A stretch of 64,000 nt of DNA from Butyrivibrio sp. VCD2006 (GCF_000423925.1 NZ_AUIX01000001.1:62001-126000), one strand, 5' to 3'. Counted from the stretch's first letter, positions 18,252-28,189 are shown. Translations and numbers: made by a program. Notes: a model not told the origin generated them from the sequence alone.

Positions 18252-18992
18252 TTACATACTTAAAAAGCCTTTGAAAACATTTACTTCATAGATGTATTTC
18301 AGGATAGGATCCTGAACTATCCATTTCATCATAGTCGAACCTATACTTGTTGGCTCAATGAGGGTTATTATGGTCATCGCAACGAACATATATAATATGC
18401 CCTCTATGACTCCCCATATTATTCCAAGTATATCGGCTGCTGACCGCTCACGGTTGACCATGAGACCTTTAATAAATAGTCCAATAATGGAAGTTATTAT
18501 CTTAAGTCCCATATAACATATGAACAGAGCTACCGCGTAGATTATAAACTCGGTGTATTTGGCCGTTAGTTCCTGCTTCTTTTCTTCAGTGATAGACGAT
18601 CCGGATAAACTCCTATAATCCGAATTACTATAGGCTTCTGAGTTGGTACTTTCATCTTCTCCAAGGACTATCTTTTCATATTCTTCAAGCTGTTCCTCGG
18701 AGCCCACAAAGTTTTGGATATACTTTTGGAGTATACCTGTATCCTCAGCAGTCTCTGTATCCTCACCCATCGCAAGAACGTATACATAGGGTTCTATCGC
18801 TTCCGAGACAATCTTGCCAAGATTGCTTTTATTTTCTAAAGCGGTTGTCATTTTGGGAGCCATAGTTGTTATCAGCGCGAGAATGATCACCCATGTCACA
18901 ATCCCATAAACTGCACCATAGAGTCCTCTTCTCCAGCCTCTGTACATCGTCAGCAGCTCCATCACCGCAAAGCTTGCAAACAGACTATTCAT
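18252..18992 (-). CDS. CvpA-family membrane protein
   Basis: 246 residues. Hydrophobic segments near 1-15, 28-48, 150-175 and 195-215, with the RGWRRGLYGAVYGI motif after the first helix that is typical of CvpA/colicin V production proteins. A polar, acidic loop of about 85 residues (60-140) separates the helices and is longer than in most CvpA proteins. Function in Firmicutes is unknown. It lies 19 bases after the BspA-like gene and abuts the LRV gene. Confidence 0.65.
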   Translation of the reverse strand: MNSLFASFAVMELLTMYRGWRRGLYGAVYGIVTWVIILALITTMAPKMTTALENKSNLGKIVSEAIEPYVYVLAMGEDTETAEDTGILQKYIQNFVGSEEQLEEYEKIVLGEDESTNSEAYSNSDYRSLSGSSITEEKKQELTAKYTEFIIYAVALFICYMGLKIITSIIGLFIKGLMVNRERSAADILGIIWGVIEGILYMFVAMTIITLIEPTSIGSTMMKWIVQDPILKYIYEVNVFKGFLSM

Positions 18993-19010
18993 TTCTCTGT
19001 TACTCCCAGG

Positions 19011-20657
19011 TCATTTCTTCACAACACTGACCGATTTCGCAATGCCGGACTTCTTTATCTTTTTCTTATAATTTGAGAGTTTAGCCTTTGGCACCTTGAT
19101 ATTTGCCTTTTTAGCAATAGATTTAAAACACTTCTTTCCGAATGTCTTTATCTTTTTTGAGTTAATTGTCACTGTCTGAAGCTTCTTACATTTATAAAAT
19201 GCTTTCTTTCCTATGCTTGTAACATTCTTACCTATTGTAACTTCAGTCAGTGCCGAGCAACCCTCGAAAGCACTGTTACCTATAGTCTTTACATTTTCCA
19301 ATATGGTTACTTTTTTTAGTTTTTTTGACTCATAAAAAGCCTTGTCAGCAATTCCTGTGACCTTGTAGGTTATCCCATTTACTTTTATTGTCTTTGGAAC
19401 TTCAAAGGAAGTCACAGATAAATCCTTAATTTTGGTTAGCAGAACCTCTGACTTGCCAAGTGTCACATATTCCGCATTGTTGGCAGTGACTACATCTCCA
19501 AGCCTATCTGTTCCTGTAAATGATATGCCATTGTCTTTTGCGTATTTTTCTGCAGCGGTATCATTATATCCATATATACTAAATCCCGGGACTAACCTGG
19601 GACCCGCTTCACTATCGTAATATCCTATTCCTCTGGTTAAAATTGAAGTCACCGAATATGGAATTGTTATACTCTTTAATTCAGGAGTATCATAAAATGC
19701 CCCACCGCCAATACTTTCAAGGCCTTCTTCCAAGGATACAACCGTACCCTCTGCTTTGCATAAATCCCAACAATATGCAAACGCCTCACCGCCAATGCTT
19801 TTAACATTTTTAGGGATCGCTACTCCCTGAAGCCGAGAGCACATTCTACACATATTTGGCGGAATCTCTTTAATTCCTGTGGGAATATTAATACTTAGAA
19901 CATTACTACAGCCTTCAAATGCACCGAGTCCGATAGAAGTAATGTCATTGTGAAGAGGAAGAGTAGTTAATCCTGTGCATCCCATAAATGCGTATCCGCT
20001 AATTGAAGTAATCCCTAAATGAAGCGGTAAGCTTTTCAGTGATATACATCCTGAAAAGCATGCATAAGGTATATCTTTTACAATATTTGGAATATTTATA
20101 GAAAATAATTTCGTACAGTTTCTAAAGCAATAGTTGCCAATAACTGCAACTGTAGGAGAAATATCCACTGAAACAATTTCGGAATTTTTATCAAATGCGT
20201 ACTCTCCTATAGTGTCTAATTTATGAGATGTCAGATTGATTTTTGTAATAACAGGCCCACCATATTTACCCGCATATTTATCCCCCACATTAGGAAATAA
20301 TGCTTTATGGTCATTAGGAATTACAATTACTTTTCTTTTGTTCTCTAATGAGAATGCTCTTTTACCTATCGCTGCAACAGGATAAACCGCTTCAGCCCTT
20401 CCACCCACAGCGCATGTTACATACTCAGGAACTGTAATTTCAGTAATTAAAGGATCATTTCCCCTGTATCCGCGCACAACAGCCTCATTTGCCTTTATCT
20501 GGTATTCAAAGCCATCATCACATACAATTGTCGGATATCCATCCTCAAGCTCGCCTTCAACATACGCCGCCTTGGCACTCATCCCGCAGATGAATAACAG
20601 CAAAAAGCAGAAAGTAGCAATACCTGTAAAATAGAAATTCTTTAATCCACTCTTCAT
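19011..20657 (-). CDS. BspA-type leucine-rich repeat (LRR_5) secreted protein
   Basis: 548 residues from ATG at 20657, chosen because GGAGGT lies six bases upstream (a start eight codons earlier lacks an SD). Signal peptide about residues 1-30 ending SAKA. The body is LRR_5 repeats of the form AFxGCxxLxxIxIPxxVxxIGxxAF, with a block of non-repeat sequence around 340-410 (SIYGYNDTAAEKYAKDNG), then more repeats and a basic Lys-rich C-terminal region with no LPxTG. BspA-like proteins are surface or secreted binding proteins. Likely exported; ligand unknown. Confidence 0.85.
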   Translation of the reverse strand: MKSGLKNFYFTGIATFCFLLLFICGMSAKAAYVEGELEDGYPTIVCDDGFEYQIKANEAVVRGYRGNDPLITEITVPEYVTCAVGGRAEAVYPVAAIGKRAFSLENKRKVIVIPNDHKALFPNVGDKYAGKYGGPVITKINLTSHKLDTIGEYAFDKNSEIVSVDISPTVAVIGNYCFRNCTKLFSINIPNIVKDIPYACFSGCISLKSLPLHLGITSISGYAFMGCTGLTTLPLHNDITSIGLGAFEGCSNVLSINIPTGIKEIPPNMCRMCSRLQGVAIPKNVKSIGGEAFAYCWDLCKAEGTVVSLEEGLESIGGGAFYDTPELKSITIPYSVTSILTRGIGYYDSEAGPRLVPGFSIYGYNDTAAEKYAKDNGISFTGTDRLGDVVTANNAEYVTLGKSEVLLTKIKDLSVTSFEVPKTIKVNGITYKVTGIADKAFYESKKLKKVTILENVKTIGNSAFEGCSALTEVTIGKNVTSIGKKAFYKCKKLQTVTINSKKIKTFGKKCFKSIAKKANIKVPKAKLSNYKKKIKKSGIAKSVSVVKK

Positions 20658-20802
20658 AGTTCTACCTCCGAAAGAAAGCAAGTAAGCAAACTATAAGACA
20701 AATTAATTATATATCCTCAGCCAGTCCTTTTCTCTTTTTGCGATAATTTGTTATTCAAATTTAATACTTTTCATCTTTTCTTTACTTTTAATAAATAAAA
20801 AA

Positions 20803-20831
20803 GGGACGGTATCATCAGCTGATACCGTCCC
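20803..20831 (-). terminator. Rho-independent terminator of pflB
   Basis: Perfect 12-base stem GGGACGGTATCA / TGATACCGTCCC with a 5-base loop, followed on the minus strand by TTTTTTATTTATT. It lies 20 bases after the pflB stop. Confidence 0.93.
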
Positions 20832-20850
20832 TAATGGATTCTTTATTGAA

Positions 20851-23115
20851 TTACATTGACTTGTGGCAAGTTCTGTTGATAACGTCCATCTGCTGCTCTC
20901 TTGTGAGATCGATGAACTTAACAGCATAACCTGATACACGAATTGTGAAGTTAGCATACTCAGGCTTCTCAGGATGCTCCATAGCGTCCTTGAGCTTCTC
21001 AACACCAAATACGTTAACGTTGAGGTGGTGAGCTCCCTGATCAAAGTAGCCGTCCATTACGTTTACAAGCTTCTCTGCGCGCTCTTCATCATCGTGACCA
21101 AGAGCACCGGGATTGATGGTCTGAGTATTTGAAATACCATCAAGAGCGTACTCGTAAGGAAGCTTAGCTACTGAGTTAAGTGAAGCAAGGAGTCCTGACT
21201 GCTCAGCACCGTAAGCCGGGTTAGCACCGGGTGCAAAAGGAGCAAATGCAGGTCTTCCATCCGGAAGAGCTCCTGTAGCCTTACCATAAACTACGTTAGA
21301 TGTGATTGTAAGGATTGATGTTGTAGGCTCTGAGTCTCTGTATGTGTGGTTCTTCTTAACCTTCTTAAGGAAGGTCTTAAGGAGCCATACAGCGATCTCA
21401 TCAGCTCTCTCATCATCATTACCATACTTAGGGAAGTCTCCCTCGATCTTATAGTCAACTACAAGACCAGACTCATCACGAACAGTCTTAACCTTTGCAT
21501 ACTTGATAGCGCAAAGTGAATCTACAACGTGTGAGAAGCCTGCGATACCTGTAGCGAATGTACGACGTACATCTGTATCGATAAGAGCCATCTCAGCTGC
21601 CTCATAGTAATACTTGTCGTGCATGTACTGGATGAGGTTGAGGATATTCACATAAAGGCTTGCAAGCCAATCCATCATCTTGTCATACTTAGCCATTACC
21701 TCATCATAATCAAGATACTCAGAAGTAATAGGAGCATACTCAGGACCTACCTGCATGCGGTTACCCTGCTTATCAAGGAACTTCTCATCCTTACCGCCGT
21801 TGATAGCGTAAAGAAGGCACTTAGCAAGGTTAGCTCTTGCACCGAAGAACTGCATCTCTTTACCGGTCTGTGTTGCAGATACACAGCAGCAGATGCTGTA
21901 ATCATCGCCCCAAACAGGTCTCATAACATCATCGTTCTCGTACTGGATTGAAGATGTTGTAACTGAAATCTTAGCTGCATACTTCTTGAAGTTCTTAGGA
22001 AGTCTTGAAGAATACAGTACTGTAAGGTTAGGCTCAGGTGAAGGACCCATGTTCTCAAGTGTATGAAGGAATCTGTAGTCGTTCTTTGTAACCATGTGAC
22101 GACCGTCCATACCAAGTCCGCCGACCTCAAGAGTAGCCCAAACCGGATCTCCTGAGAAGAGCTGATTGTAGCTGGGAATACGAGCAAACTTAACCATACG
22201 GCACTTCATTGTAAGGTGATCGATAAGCTCCTGTGCCTCAGACTCAGTAAGTGTACCCTCCTTAAGGTCTCTTTCGATATAAATATCAAGGAATGTAGAA
22301 ACACGTCCAACTGACATTGCAGCACCGTTCTGTGTCTTAATAGCTGCAAGGTAGCCGAAGTATAACCACTGAACTGCCTCTCTTGCGTTGTTTGCAGGCT
22401 GTGAAATATCAAAACCATATACTGAAGCCATCTCCTTCATGCCACGAAGTGCACGGATCTGCTCAGCGATCTCCTCACGCTGACGGATAACTTCATCAGT
22501 CATAACACCGCATCCGCAAAGTGAAAGATCTTCCTTCTTCTGCTCGATAAGGAAATCAATACCGTAAAGAGCTACTCTTCTGTAGTCACCTACGATACGT
22601 CCACGTCCGTATGTATCCGGAAGTCCTGTAACGATGTGGCTGTGACGAGCTGCCATCATCTCAGGTGTATATGCATCAAAAACTGCCTGATTGTGTGTCT
22701 TGTGATACTCAGTGAAAATCTTGTGGAACTTCTCATTTACCTTGAAGCCGTAAGTATCTGCAGCCTGCTCAGCCATCTTGATACCACCGTAAGGCATGAA
22801 TGCTCTCTTAAGGGGCTTGTCTGTCTGAAGACCTACAACTGTCTCAAGGTCCTTCATTGACTCATCGATATATCCGGGGCCATATGCTGTAAGACCTGAT
22901 ACAACCTCTGTCTCGCACTCAAGTACGCCGCCGTTAGCACGCTCAGCCTTCTGAAGCTCCTGGAGTTTGCCCCAAAGCTTATCAGTAGCCTCTGTAGCAT
23001 CAGCAAGGAAACTCTCGTCTCCCTCGTACATAGTATAGTTGTTCTGGATAAAGTCTCTTAAGTTAACTTCATCAGTCCACTTGTTCCCTTTAAATCCTCT
23101 CCACTGTTCTCTCAT
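20851..23115 (-). CDS. pflB: Formate C-acetyltransferase (pyruvate formate-lyase)
   Basis: 754 residues from ATG at 23115 (AGGAG upstream; an earlier in-frame start 24 codons up is not used). Cleaves pyruvate with CoA to acetyl-CoA and formate by a glycyl-radical mechanism in the cytosol. Catalytic Cys pair lies in [11 protein letters not shown] (about residue 408), and the glycyl radical loop RVSGYAVKF is at about 731 near the C-terminus. Length and motifs match authentic PFL. The activase gene lies upstream (23448-24176) behind its own terminator, so pflB is driven by its own promoter in the AT-rich gap. Confidence 0.97.
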   Translation of the reverse strand: MREQWRGFKGNKWTDEVNLRDFIQNNYTMYEGDESFLADATEATDKLWGKLQELQKAERANGGVLECETEVVSGLTAYGPGYIDESMKDLETVVGLQTDKPLKRAFMPYGGIKMAEQAADTYGFKVNEKFHKIFTEYHKTHNQAVFDAYTPEMMAARHSHIVTGLPDTYGRGRIVGDYRRVALYGIDFLIEQKKEDLSLCGCGVMTDEVIRQREEIAEQIRALRGMKEMASVYGFDISQPANNAREAVQWLYFGYLAAIKTQNGAAMSVGRVSTFLDIYIERDLKEGTLTESEAQELIDHLTMKCRMVKFARIPSYNQLFSGDPVWATLEVGGLGMDGRHMVTKNDYRFLHTLENMGPSPEPNLTVLYSSRLPKNFKKYAAKISVTTSSIQYENDDVMRPVWGDDYSICCCVSATQTGKEMQFFGARANLAKCLLYAINGGKDEKFLDKQGNRMQVGPEYAPITSEYLDYDEVMAKYDKMMDWLASLYVNILNLIQYMHDKYYYEAAEMALIDTDVRRTFATGIAGFSHVVDSLCAIKYAKVKTVRDESGLVVDYKIEGDFPKYGNDDERADEIAVWLLKTFLKKVKKNHTYRDSEPTTSILTITSNVVYGKATGALPDGRPAFAPFAPGANPAYGAEQSGLLASLNSVAKLPYEYALDGISNTQTINPGALGHDDEERAEKLVNVMDGYFDQGAHHLNVNVFGVEKLKDAMEHPEKPEYANFTIRVSGYAVKFIDLTREQQMDVINRTCHKSM

Positions 23116-23336
23116 AATTTCTACTCCTCTCTTGTAAAACGATACCACCCTCGAGTTGCATCTATAGCAAGTTGCAAAAAGCAACATAATAAGAAATTAT
23201 TTGTGTGCCAATTACCAGAACCACAATATATTGTATATTGTAATACATAAACCACAATATGTATATTCTAAATATGACACCAATGTGTATTTTTACATAT
23301 ACTGCCTCACTTTTCAACCATAAACCCCGAAAAAAA
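23116..23336 (-). promoter_or_regulatory. pflB upstream region with direct repeats and candidate promoter
   Basis: This AT-rich gap holds an 11-base direct repeat, AACCACAATAT on the plus strand, at 23219-23229 and 23250-23260, 31 bases apart (about three helical turns). A perfect palindrome ACAATATATTGT overlaps the first copy. On the minus strand a TTGGCA and a TATGTT hexamer 17 bases apart follow, then a GTTGC/GCAAC hairpin (23171-23185). No recognised Rex, FNR or CRP site. The regulator is unknown. Confidence 0.4.
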
Positions 23337-23367
23337 GCCAAAGTTGACAACTTTTGTCAACTTTGGC
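23337..23367 (-). terminator. Terminator of pflA
   Basis: Perfect 14-base stem GCCAAAGTTGACAA / TTGTCAACTTTGGC followed on the minus strand by TTTTTTTCGG. It isolates pflA from pflB. Confidence 0.93.
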
Positions 23368-23447
23368 AATAAATTAACGATTTTTATGTATTTACTTGTA
23401 AATAATTATGTCACCTGACTCGGCTGAATTTTTGAACTTTCACCTCA

Positions 23448-24176
23448 TCAGTTAGCGCCAAGGATTTTTCTTGCATTCTCTACCCTTTCGGCACTGGGTG
23501 CTTCCACACCTTCAAGCTGATAAGGAATTCCAAGTTCCTCCCACTTAAACTGTCCAAGGGAATGATATGGTAAAACATCAACCCTTTGAACATTTGTAAG
23601 CGTGTCCAGAAATTCTCTGGTTTTTTTCAGATATTCATCATTGTCTGTGATTCCGGGAACCAGCACATGTCTTATCCAGACGGGCTTTCCTATTTCAGAT
23701 AAGTATCTCAGACAGTCCTTAATGTTTTCATTAGGCTTTCCGGTGAGCTTTATATGCTCATCATTGTCTATGTGCTTGATATCCACAAGTAAAAGATCCG
23801 TATCCTTCATAAGCTCTTGGAATTCGGAAAAGAATGGCTCCTGCCTTGTAAATGGCTCTGCTGCGGTATCAATGCAGGTGTTTATACCTCTCTGCTTGGC
23901 TTCTCTGAATAGCTCACGAAGAAAATCCATCTGCAGAAGCGGCTCGCCACCACTCACGGTTATACCACCGTCCTCTCCCCAATAGCTTCTATAGCGCTCT
24001 GCCTTATCGAGGAGTTCAGCTGCAGATCTCACATCCGTAGATTCCGGATTCCATGTATCTGCGTTATGGCAGTACTTACAGCGAAGGTTACAACCTTTTA
24101 AAAATATGATAAAACGAACCCCCGGCCCATCAACTGAGCCGAAGGTTTCTATTGAATGAATTCGCCCTTGTGTCAT
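23448..24176 (-). CDS. pflA: Pyruvate formate-lyase activating enzyme, radical SAM
   Basis: 242 residues from ATG at 24176. Residues 29-36 carry the Cx3Cx2C cluster motif (C29, C33, C36; CNLRCKYC), and VSGGEPLLQ is the SAM-binding GGE motif. TFGSVDGPGVR at the start is typical of PFL activases. It generates the glycyl radical on PflB. An in-frame start 10 codons earlier would add MSAKLTDEGK, but that is translated from a dispersed repeat; the repeat edge GAGGG is the likely SD for the ATG used. Confidence 0.95.
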   Translation of the reverse strand: MTQGRIHSIETFGSVDGPGVRFIIFLKGCNLRCKYCHNADTWNPESTDVRSAAELLDKAERYRSYWGEDGGITVSGGEPLLQMDFLRELFREAKQRGINTCIDTAAEPFTRQEPFFSEFQELMKDTDLLLVDIKHIDNDEHIKLTGKPNENIKDCLRYLSEIGKPVWIRHVLVPGITDNDEYLKKTREFLDTLTNVQRVDVLPYHSLGQFKWEELGIPYQLEGVEAPSAERVENARKILGAN

Positions 24177-24180
24177 TTTG

Positions 24181-24230
24181 CCCTCATCCGTCAGCTTCGC
24201 TGACACCTTCCCCCACAGGGGGAAGGCTTT
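24181..24230. repeat. Dispersed palindromic repeat, intact copy
   Basis: Plus strand begins CCCTCATCCGTCAGCTTCGC, continues TGACACCTTC and ends with CCCCCACAGGGGGAAGGC. Two hairpins: GTCAGC around a TTCG loop, and CCTTCCCCC/GGGGGAAGG. Near-identical to 36846-36892. It lies between hypB and pflA and its edge abuts the pflA start. Confidence 0.85.
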
Positions 24231-24245
24231 AATTTTCTATACCTC

Positions 24246-24330
24246 TATGCTTCCAGGCATTTAAATCTTAATATTCTTATGCCTTTCCAGGCATTAAATC
24301 TTAATATTCTTATGCCTTCCAGGCTTCAAC
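24246..24330 (-). repeat. Tandem repeat of the hypB 3' end
   Basis: Two units of 32 and 33 bases (24246-24277 and 24278-24310), each containing TTCCAGGCAT and AAATCTTAATATTC, are followed by a third start (24311-) that is the genuine hypB terminus. The duplicated units are non-coding and lie directly after the stop. Confidence 0.75.
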
Positions 24331-24975
24331 CTGAGCGCTGAGCCATTCCGCAAACTTATCAACGCCCTCGCCTGTCTTTGCACAGATAGGAATAATCTCT
24401 GCCTTAGGATTTCTCATATGGATGTACTCTTTACATTTCTCAAGATCAAAATCGAAATAAGGTGCCACATCAATCTTGTTGATGAGAACAACATCGCAGA
24501 TGCTGAACATAAGAGGATACTTAAGAGGCTTGTCATGTCCCTCAGGCACTGAGAGGATCATTGCATTCTTTGATGCTCCTGTATCAAACTCTGCAGGGCA
24601 AACAAGATTTCCTACGTTCTCAAGGATTGCAAGATCAACATCGCCTTCAATAAGAGCATCAAGGCCCTGTCTTGTCATATCAGCATCAAGATGGCACATA
24701 CCGCCTGTGTGAAGCTGGATTGCCTTAACACCTGTCTCAGCAATTTTCAGAGTATCAACATCAGAGTCGATATCTGCTTCCATAACACCGATCTTGTACT
24801 TATCCTTAAGTGCTGCAATAGTTGCTTTAAGAGTTGTAGTTTTTCCTGATCCCGGTGATGACATAAGATTAAGTAGAAAGATTCCCTTATCCTTAAGCTC
24901 ACCTCTAAGGAGATCAGCTCTCTCATCATTGCTCTCAAATACGCTTCTTTTTAATTCAATAATTCTTGTACTCAT
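24310..24975 (-). CDS. hypB: HypB-type nickel-insertion GTPase
   Basis: 221 residues. GTPase motifs: Walker A SPGSGKT (residues 40-46), ADIDSDVD, LENVGNLVCP and NKIDVAPYF. The metal site TGGMCHLDADM (Cys and His, about 92-101) matches HypB/UreG-family nickel or zinc binding. There is no N-terminal His-rich tail. HypB delivers nickel to [NiFe] hydrogenase. No hyp or hydrogenase gene is in this window, so its client is not visible. Its ATG overlaps the stop of the upstream Na/Pi cotransporter (ATGA type), implying coupling. Confidence 0.88.
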   Translation of the reverse strand: MSTRIIELKRSVFESNDERADLLRGELKDKGIFLLNLMSSPGSGKTTTLKATIAALKDKYKIGVMEADIDSDVDTLKIAETGVKAIQLHTGGMCHLDADMTRQGLDALIEGDVDLAILENVGNLVCPAEFDTGASKNAMILSVPEGHDKPLKYPLMFSICDVVLINKIDVAPYFDFDLEKCKEYIHMRNPKAEIIPICAKTGEGVDKFAEWLSAQVEAWKA

Positions 24976-27077
24976 TCTACTTCCTTTTCTTCTTTTACTA
25001 CTTTTGGTTCTTCTGTTTCCTTTGAATCCTTATCATCCTTAGATGTCTTAGATTCCTTGGACTTTTTTGCTTTGTCCTTCTTTTCCTTCTTGTCCTTGGT
25101 CTTGTTCTTCTTTACTTTATCCTTAACCTTTTCTTTTACCTTTTCACTGAGCTTTTCGCCGTTACTTACACCGGCTGCTTCCATAGCTTCATCAATGATT
25201 GATGCATCATCAGCATTCATGATATCCATAAGTGCGGGATGATTTTCAGCAAATGAAGGATCTATCTCATCCTCTTCTTCGTATCCCTTCTTCATAGCAG
25301 GAAGGCGATATTTTCTCTCATAAAGATCAACCGCAATCTCAAATTCCTGATTCTTCTCTTCCTTAAGATGCTCGATATACTCATGTGTATCAAACATTCC
25401 CTCGCTTACTTCGAGAAGACATACAGCTATGTTACTACAGTGATCTGCAATTCTCTCATAGTCAGTACCAAGCTCTGAGAGAGAGAAGCCCATATCTATG
25501 GTACATTTACCCTTACGAAGACGTCTCACATGTCTGCGCTTAACCTCCATATTGAGGCCATCAATAACTTCTTCAAGGGGTTCAACTGACTGCGCCAACT
25601 TAAGATCCTGATTCTGGAATGATGTATATGCCAGATCAACGATCTCCCTTACAGCATTTGAAAATATCCTTAGCTCTTCACTTGCTTTAGGAGAGAATTT
25701 CTCCTTCTTGTCATGCATGGTTCTTGCAATCTGAGCGATGTTAAGTGTGTGATCACTGATTCTCTCAAAATCGGTAATGCAGTGAAGAATGATTGAAAGT
25801 GTTCTTGAATCAGTCTCCGCAAGATGGTGGTTATTTATCTGCATGAGGTAAGTTCCAAGCTGATCCTCATATCGGTCAACCTTTTCTTCAAGTCTTCTGA
25901 CTTCTTCAGCAACCTCCGGATCATAGTTCTCAAGAAGAGGAACCGCTTTTTCAAGACCTTCTCTTGCAAATTCAGCCATATCCATGGCAACCTGCTTACT
26001 CTGTTCAAGAGCAAAGGGAGGGTTCGTGAGGAATCGGGGATCCAGCTTTGTAATTCCCTGCATCTCCTCCTGCTCCTCGCGCTCTTTCTCATCAATCGGA
26101 ATTGATGCGTATGCCATCTTAACAAGAAGTCCCGAGAACGGCAACATAAGCGGTGTAGCCACCAGATTGATAAGTGTATGAATAGAAGCTATTCCAACCA
26201 TACCTGCTGTCTGATGCATGAATGCAAAATCTACGATTGAATGTAATATGTAGAAAATGATCATGAAAGAGCTGGCTTTTATTATATTGAAGTACAAATG
26301 CATAAGAGCTGTTCTCTTACCATTTTTATTAGCTCCAAGTGATGAGAGGATAGCTGTTATACAGGTTCCTACCTCTGCACCTACTACAACCGGAAGCGCT
26401 ACGCTATAGGTGATGTGCACTGACATGGCCAACGCCTGCATGATACCGATGGTTCCCGCAGAACTCTGAATGACCATTGTAAAGAACACACCAACCAAAA
26501 ATCCGATGTACGGCTTACTGAATGACATAAGCACACTCTGGAATCCCTCATTGTTCTTAAGAGGTGATACCGCATCTGACATCATGCTCATTCCAAACAT
26601 AAGCACTGAAAAACCAATCAGAATAAGTCCGATGTTATTCTTTTTATCGCTCTTGGAAAACATATAAAGAACAATACCGATTATTGCCAAAAATGGCGTA
26701 AACGATGTGGGCTTGAGCAGATTGATAATAAAGTTATCACTGCTGATAGCATTCAAGCTGAGCAGCCATGCCGTAAATGTTGTACCAAGGTTGGCACCAA
26801 GAATAACATTAACTGCTTCTTTAAGTGTCAATATACTTGAATTAACGAGACCGACAACCATGACGGTTGACGCCGATGATGACTGAACCAGTGCAGTGAC
26901 TCCCACACCAAAAAGATAAGCAATGATAGGGTGACTCGTAACCTTACTAAGCGCAGCTTCAAGCTTTCCGCCGGCCGTCTTGGTGAGACCACCACTCATG
27001 ACATTCATACCATACAGAAACAGAGCCAGTCCTCCGAGAAGCCCTGCAATTAGTGAAAATAAATCCATAGAACTCAT
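24972..27077 (-). CDS. Na+/phosphate cotransporter with PhoU-like domain
   Basis: 701 residues. Two Na/Pi cotransport repeats (about 5-150 and 170-320) carry QSSSAST and QSSAGT signatures; residues about 345-570 form a PhoU-like helical bundle (EEVRRLEEKVDRYE). The last 60 residues are an unusual Lys/Glu/Asp/Ser-rich tail (KDKVKKNKTKDKKEKKDKAK). It imports phosphate with sodium. GTATGG start preceded by AGGAGG. hypB overlaps its end by four bases. Confidence 0.92.
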   Translation of the reverse strand: MSSMDLFSLIAGLLGGLALFLYGMNVMSGGLTKTAGGKLEAALSKVTSHPIIAYLFGVGVTALVQSSSASTVMVVGLVNSSILTLKEAVNVILGANLGTTFTAWLLSLNAISSDNFIINLLKPTSFTPFLAIIGIVLYMFSKSDKKNNIGLILIGFSVLMFGMSMMSDAVSPLKNNEGFQSVLMSFSKPYIGFLVGVFFTMVIQSSAGTIGIMQALAMSVHITYSVALPVVVGAEVGTCITAILSSLGANKNGKRTALMHLYFNIIKASSFMIIFYILHSIVDFAFMHQTAGMVGIASIHTLINLVATPLMLPFSGLLVKMAYASIPIDEKEREEQEEMQGITKLDPRFLTNPPFALEQSKQVAMDMAEFAREGLEKAVPLLENYDPEVAEEVRRLEEKVDRYEDQLGTYLMQINNHHLAETDSRTLSIILHCITDFERISDHTLNIAQIARTMHDKKEKFSPKASEELRIFSNAVREIVDLAYTSFQNQDLKLAQSVEPLEEVIDGLNMEVKRRHVRRLRKGKCTIDMGFSLSELGTDYERIADHCSNIAVCLLEVSEGMFDTHEYIEHLKEEKNQEFEIAVDLYERKYRLPAMKKGYEEEDEIDPSFAENHPALMDIMNADDASIIDEAMEAAGVSNGEKLSEKVKEKVKDKVKKNKTKDKKEKKDKAKKSKESKTSKDDKDSKETEEPKVVKEEKEVE

Positions 27078-27150
27078 CCATACCTCCTACATCTTGGGTA
27101 CTACGTATTTTTATCCCTTCTTCTTCAAATGTATGGTAACTGAAAAAAAA

Positions 27151-28095
27151 TCAAATAGCAAGCACCATTCTGATATATTTACCGAATTGAGCCTCAGATC
27201 TGGGAACTTTAACCCCGTCGTGATACTCATCTCCGTATATATTTTCTTCTATATCAACCTCATCTGTTTTAACAAACCCCAACTTTTCGCACAGATGAAT
27301 GGAGACAAGATTTTCAGCCTTCACAAAGGTTATGATTCTCTCAAACTGAAGTATCTTTCTTCCATATTCAATGATAGCCTTACAAACCTCGTAGGCAAAG
27401 CCCTGTCTTTGATACTCTGTTCCGATCAAAAATCCCAACTCGATATCGTCGAAACCATTGCGGACACTAAATCCGGCTCTGCCTATCACGCGGCCATCTT
27501 CTTTCCTTACAACTGTCCACGTACCGAATCCCAGTAGTCCATAAACCTTTTCAATATAATCCGCCTGATATTTTTTCTCATCTTCAGGATTCTTGAAAAG
27601 CCCTTCCATATATCTTGTCATCTCAGGATCCGCATATATCTTGTAAAACTCATCAACATCATCTACTGTGGTCTCTCTGATGATGCATCTGTCAGTCTCT
27701 AAGATTGTCCATGGAATATGAGCATACCTCTGGTATGCTTTTTCGTATGAATCAAATCCAACCTCTTCAATGTCAGTAAAAACATATTGAAGTCCGGGAA
27801 AATTCTCATCAGCATTTTTATCATGCAAAACTCCGACTACATATGCTCCGCCTAAAAGGAGTATCTCCGAAATTTCTGATGAATCTGTGAGAAAAAGAAT
27901 ATCATTAAGACTGTGCTCCGAGTTGTTCTCCACGATTTCCAAAAGAAGCTTCTCTTTTGTCACGATCCAAGGCTCGGGGTACACAATTCTGCTATGAACA
28001 CCATTCATTTTCAGGTAGTCCACAGCACTCTGAACTTTTTCGCTGACGCTTAAGTCAGTCTTATTTTTTAAGCAAAAAATGATTTCCCTTAGCAA
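27151..28095 (-). CDS. GNAT acetyltransferase with N-terminal HAD-like region
   Basis: 314 residues. The C-terminal about 180 residues (from WTILETDRCIIRETT) are a RimJ-like GNAT domain with GFLIGTEYQRQGFAYE for acetyl-CoA binding and SIHLCEKLGF. The first about 125 residues have the pattern DILFLTDSSEISEILLLGG and later VFTDIEEV, resembling the end of a HAD-type phosphatase fold without its catalytic N-terminal Asp, so it is probably a non-catalytic sensor domain. Substrate unknown. It is divergent from the cyclophilin gene at 28190. Confidence 0.7.
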   Translation of the reverse strand: MLREIIFCLKNKTDLSVSEKVQSAVDYLKMNGVHSRIVYPEPWIVTKEKLLLEIVENNSEHSLNDILFLTDSSEISEILLLGGAYVVGVLHDKNADENFPGLQYVFTDIEEVGFDSYEKAYQRYAHIPWTILETDRCIIRETTVDDVDEFYKIYADPEMTRYMEGLFKNPEDEKKYQADYIEKVYGLLGFGTWTVVRKEDGRVIGRAGFSVRNGFDDIELGFLIGTEYQRQGFAYEVCKAIIEYGRKILQFERIITFVKAENLVSIHLCEKLGFVKTDEVDIEENIYGDEYHDGVKVPRSEAQFGKYIRMVLAI

Positions 28096-28189
28096 CTTTT
28101 ATATACCTCAGCTATATTGTATAATTAATTGCAAATTTCTAAAACCCTCATCTGTCAGTGCCTGTCAGATAAGTAAAAAGGAGAGAAAA

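Noticed and set aside
23131..23160. T-box-like AGGGTGGTATCG string on the minus strand before pflB
   Set aside because: The T-box element needs a stem I specifier loop, antiterminator bulge and terminator; none follows and the leader is too short. It is taken as chance similarity.
28145..28172. CCCTCATCTGTCAG string before ppiB, like the dispersed repeat
   Set aside because: Thirteen of fourteen bases match the repeat start, but the second half and the C5/G5 hairpin are missing and the orientation to the gene differs. Too weak to call a copy.
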